A stretch of 64,000 nt of DNA, taken from positions 248,001-312,000 of the forward strand of contig NZ_JACGXL010000001.1 of assembly GCF_014138265.1 (NCBI RefSeq). The letters run 5' to 3'. Below are positions 61,620 through 64,000 of the stretch, in pieces. The translations under genes were made by a program, and so were the position numbers. The notes beneath the pieces are model-generated. The model did not search any database and was not told the origin of the DNA. It saw nothing but the letters and a program-made list of their open reading frames with translations. Numbering within the stretch: the first letter of the stretch is position 1; each line of letters begins with the position of its first letter. The stretch comes from Dokdonella fugitiva. Lineage in GTDB: Bacteria; Pseudomonadota; Gammaproteobacteria; Xanthomonadales; Rhodanobacteraceae.

Positions 61620-64000
61620 ATGCGCAACTCCCTCGCGACGGCGATCGCCGTCGTGCTGTGCGCCGCGAGCGACGCGTCCGTTTTCGCTCCTGCGTCGGCG
61701 ACCACGCCGACGCCGGCGACCCGCAAGCTGCTGGTGCCTGCCGATGCGCCGATGTCCGGCGCTGGCGTGCGCCTGCTGCAGGATTACGGCAGCTTCGCGC
61801 TGTACGACGTCGCGGGCACGCAGGCGACCGTGGACGGCGCGGTCGTCGCCTCGGACGTGCTGCGGTTCACCGCGCACCCGTTCGACACGCGCGACGGAAC
61901 GCCCGCGGCACCGGCGCCGTTCTCGCTGCAGGCGCCGGCCGGAGCGTCGCTGCAGGTCGTGCAGTTCGTCGGCCCCGTGCGCAAGGCCTGGCTCGACGCG
62001 CTCGCTGCACGCGGCATCGTGCCGGTGCAGTACGTCGCCGATCACGGCTACCTCGTCTGGGCCGACGCGCAGGCGCAGGCGCGGCTCGCGCGGCTGCGCG
62101 ACACGACGAGCTGGCTGCAGTACGCGGCGCCGTACTACGGTTTCCTCAAAGTCGATCCGCGACTGCAGCAGCGCCTCGACGCGAACGCGGCGTCGAACGA
62201 CGAAGTCGACGTGACGGTGCAGGTGTATCGCCACGCCGGCGTCGACGCCACCCGTCGCTTCGTGCAGGAGCGGGCGCTGCTGCCGCCGGCGCGGCAGGCG
62301 CCGCTCGGTGCGGGCATGTCCGACGTCCGCTGGACGCCGATCCTCGCGTTCGAGAACGCATCGCTGCGCGTGCGCGTCGCCGACGTCGCGGCGATCGCCG
62401 AACGGTCCGACGTGACCTTCGTCGGCGAGACGCCGGCGTTCAAGCTCATGGACGAGAAGCAGGACGTGATCCTCGCCGGCGATCTCGCGCCGACGCCGGC
62501 ATCGGTCGGCTACCTGCAGTTCCTGCTCGATCGCGGCTTCAGCCGGGACCCGGGCGCGTATCCTGTCGTCGATCTCACCGACAGCACGATCGACGAAGGC
62601 GGCAGCGGCGTGACGGTGCTGAACACCGCGGACGTCAAGCTGCACGTCGATGGCGACGCCGCACAGCCGTCGCGCGTCGCGTACTTCCACAATTGCTCGT
62701 CGACGCCGGACGCGCAGGTCGGCGCGATCGACGGGCACGGTTCGCTCAACGCCGGCATCGTCGTCGGCTACGACCAGCGCGGCGGATCGCCGTACCAGGA
62801 CGCGTCGGGCTTCCAGCTCGGACTGGGCGTGAATCCGTTCGGTCGCATCGGCTCGACCGCGATCTTCGTGCCGGGCTTCGACACGAGCGCGTGCGGCGAC
62901 AGCGCGCAAGGCCTCATTGCCGCGAACGCGCAGAACGGCGCGAAGATCAGCAGCAACTCGTGGGGTGCCAACCCGCCGCCGCTCACCTACGACGCGGTCG
63001 ACCAGGCCTACGACGCGGGCGTGCGCGATGCCGACGCCACCCGCGCGGGCAACCAGGAAATGATCTACGTCGTCGCCGCGGCGAACTCCGGCCCGAATGC
63101 GGCGACGATCTCGTCGCCGGCCGCAGGCAAGAACGTCATCACCGTAGGCGCGTCGGAGAACGTGCGTCCCGACTGGACCGACGGCTGCGGCGCCGGGCCG
63201 TCCGACGCGAACGACGCGAACGATGTCGCGCGCTTTTCGAGCCGTGGTCCGGCGCCCGGCAACCGCGTGAAGCCCGAGCTCATCGCGCCGGGCTCGCACG
63301 TCCAGTCCGGCGCGAGCAACTATGCGGGTTACACCGGCGAAGGCGTGTGCGACCCGTACCATCCCGCGGGGCAGACCGAGTTCGCCGCGTCGTCGGGTAC
63401 GAGCCATTCGACGCCGGCGGTGTCGGGTATCGCGTCGCTCGCGTACTGGTGGATCGAGCAGGGCGGTGCCGGTGCAGGCGCCGGCAGCGTCGTCGAGGTC
63501 GGCGACGCACGCGCACCGAGTCCGGCGCTGATGAAAGCGTGGCTGATGGCGCACCCGAGCTACCTCACCGGTGTCGACGCGAACGACGACCTGCCGAGCA
63601 ACGCGCAGGGTTTCGGTATGCCGAACCTGCGCGACATGTTCGACGCGACGCCGAAGATCGTGCTCGACCAGAGCGACCTCGTCACCGCCAGCGGCGAGAC
63701 GCGCAGCTACATCTGGGGCGTCGCCGATCCCGCGCGGCCGCTGCGCGTCGCACTCGCCTACACCGACGCGCCGGGCGCGCTCGGTACAAGCCCGCAGGTC
63801 AACGATCTCGACCTCGCGGTCGCGGTGGGCGGGCAGGCGTATCTCGGCAACCATTTCGACCACCAGTGGAGCACGACCGGCGGCGTTCCCGACGCGCTGG
63901 ACAACTACGAAGCCGTGTTCCTGCCGCCGGGACGTTCCGGCGAAGTCGCGGTGACCGTGCTCGCGCGCAACATCGCCGGCGACGCGACCAACAGCGGCAC
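61620..64000 (+). CDS. S8 (subtilisin) family secreted serine protease, 3' truncated
   Basis: The frame is open from 61614 to the window end; about 793 residues are visible. A signal peptide (MRNSLATAIAVVLCAASDASVFAPASA) precedes a long N-terminal pro-region of roughly 300 residues. Catalytic residues are Asp321 (LTDSTIDEG), His373 (GHGSLNAGI) and Ser595 (SGTSHSTPAVSG), with the oxyanion Asn in VAAANSGPN. A P/homoB-like beta domain (TASGETRSYIWGVADP) follows. GAGGA at 61607-61611 fits the ATG at 61620 (8 bases) better than the ATG at 61614 (2 bases). It may form a secretion cluster with the preceding gene. Confidence 0.88.
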   Translation, partial: MRNSLATAIAVVLCAASDASVFAPASATTPTPATRKLLVPADAPMSGAGVRLLQDYGSFALYDVAGTQATVDGAVVASDVLRFTAHPFDTRDGTPAAPAPFSLQAPAGASLQVVQFVGPVRKAWLDALAARGIVPVQYVADHGYLVWADAQAQARLARLRDTTSWLQYAAPYYGFLKVDPRLQQRLDANAASNDEVDVTVQVYRHAGVDATRRFVQERALLPPARQAPLGAGMSDVRWTPILAFENASLRVRVADVAAIAERSDVTFVGETPAFKLMDEKQDVILAGDLAPTPASVGYLQFLLDRGFSRDPGAYPVVDLTDSTIDEGGSGVTVLNTADVKLHVDGDAAQPSRVAYFHNCSSTPDAQVGAIDGHGSLNAGIVVGYDQRGGSPYQDASGFQLGLGVNPFGRIGSTAIFVPGFDTSACGDSAQGLIAANAQNGAKISSNSWGANPPPLTYDAVDQAYDAGVRDADATRAGNQEMIYVVAAANSGPNAATISSPAAGKNVITVGASENVRPDWTDGCGAGPSDANDANDVARFSSRGPAPGNRVKPELIAPGSHVQSGASNYAGYTGEGVCDPYHPAGQTEFAASSGTSHSTPAVSGIASLAYWWIEQGGAGAGAGSVVEVGDARAPSPALMKAWLMAHPSYLTGVDANDDLPSNAQGFGMPNLRDMFDATPKIVLDQSDLVTASGETRSYIWGVADPARPLRVALAYTDAPGALGTSPQVNDLDLAVAVGGQAYLGNHFDHQWSTTGGVPDALDNYEAVFLPPGRSGEVAVTVLARNIAGDATNSG

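Noticed and set aside
58398-63863. 1821-residue open frame on the minus strand
   Set aside because: It is antisense to the secreted protein and the protease; its composition (Arg, Val, Asp, Ala rich, no motifs) is typical of a GC-driven shadow frame.

Overview
The window is about 69% GC, densely coded on both strands, and has no rRNA or tRNA gene, prophage, insertion sequence or CRISPR array that I can see. Gene order and content point to a gammaproteobacterium of the Xanthomonadales/Lysobacterales, most like the Rhodanobacteraceae (Dokdonella-type). The reasons are the run rpoE-rseA-rseB-mucD-lepA-lepB-DUF4845-rnc-era-recO, the clpA-infA-aat cluster, an IMPACT/ABC/GT41 cluster, and secreted proteins that carry a short 'F-x-D-G-F-D/E' tag. 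The taxonomic call is inference from gene content, not a database match. No gap between genes is longer than about 300 bp.

Layout. 1-2126: 3' end of clpA, then infA and aat; together clpA and aat serve the N-degron pathway. 2155-3818: a perfect CRP/Clp-type operator ahead of a secreted DUF2341/Ig-like protein. 3863-10535: FemAB-like protein, trxB, ald, ftsK and lolA. 10537-14620: a small membrane peptide whose ribosome-binding site lies inside a hairpin, then four overlapping genes (NTF2-like, flavoprotein, GNAT, nitrilase-type hydrolase), then a PAP2/glycosyltransferase pair on the other strand. 15857-19879: a PHO box followed by pstC-pstA-pstB-phoU, with no pstS nearby. 19927-25744: GNAT, a two-domain beta-oxidation enzyme, and an orphan AAA-N-like protein coupled to a REC-PAS-GAF-GGDEF-EAL protein. 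25828-35243: the sigma-E envelope-stress operon with a second sigma-E-like promoter in front of mucD, followed by lepA, lepB, DUF4845, rnc, era and recO.

35235-44252: response regulator/Hpt protein, a YdbH-like AsmA protein with a YdbL lipoprotein, rlmD, a CYTH protein, nagZ-hpt-MTI phosphorylase (cell-wall recycling and purine salvage), and a cold-shock gene with a clear terminator. 44414-48566 (minus): IMPACT protein, MsbA-like exporter, TPR-GT41 glycosyltransferase. 48668-54945: a secreted beta-helix protein, then two divergent ECF sigma/anti-sigma modules, one of which continues into two exported HEAT-repeat proteins. 54952-64000: DoxX-like protein, a CadC-like membrane regulator with TPRs, a four-unit 11-bp direct-repeat array, a large secreted protein and a subtilisin-family protease cut by the window end.

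The parts most likely to repay attention are the CadC-like regulator with its phased repeat array and secreted neighbours, the sigma/anti-sigma/HEAT/HEAT operon, the occluded ribosome-binding site at 10600-10637, and the short C-terminal tag shared by three unrelated secreted proteins. Several intergenic regions hold members of palindromic repeat families (5063, 40851 and 43781; and a different one at 31609).
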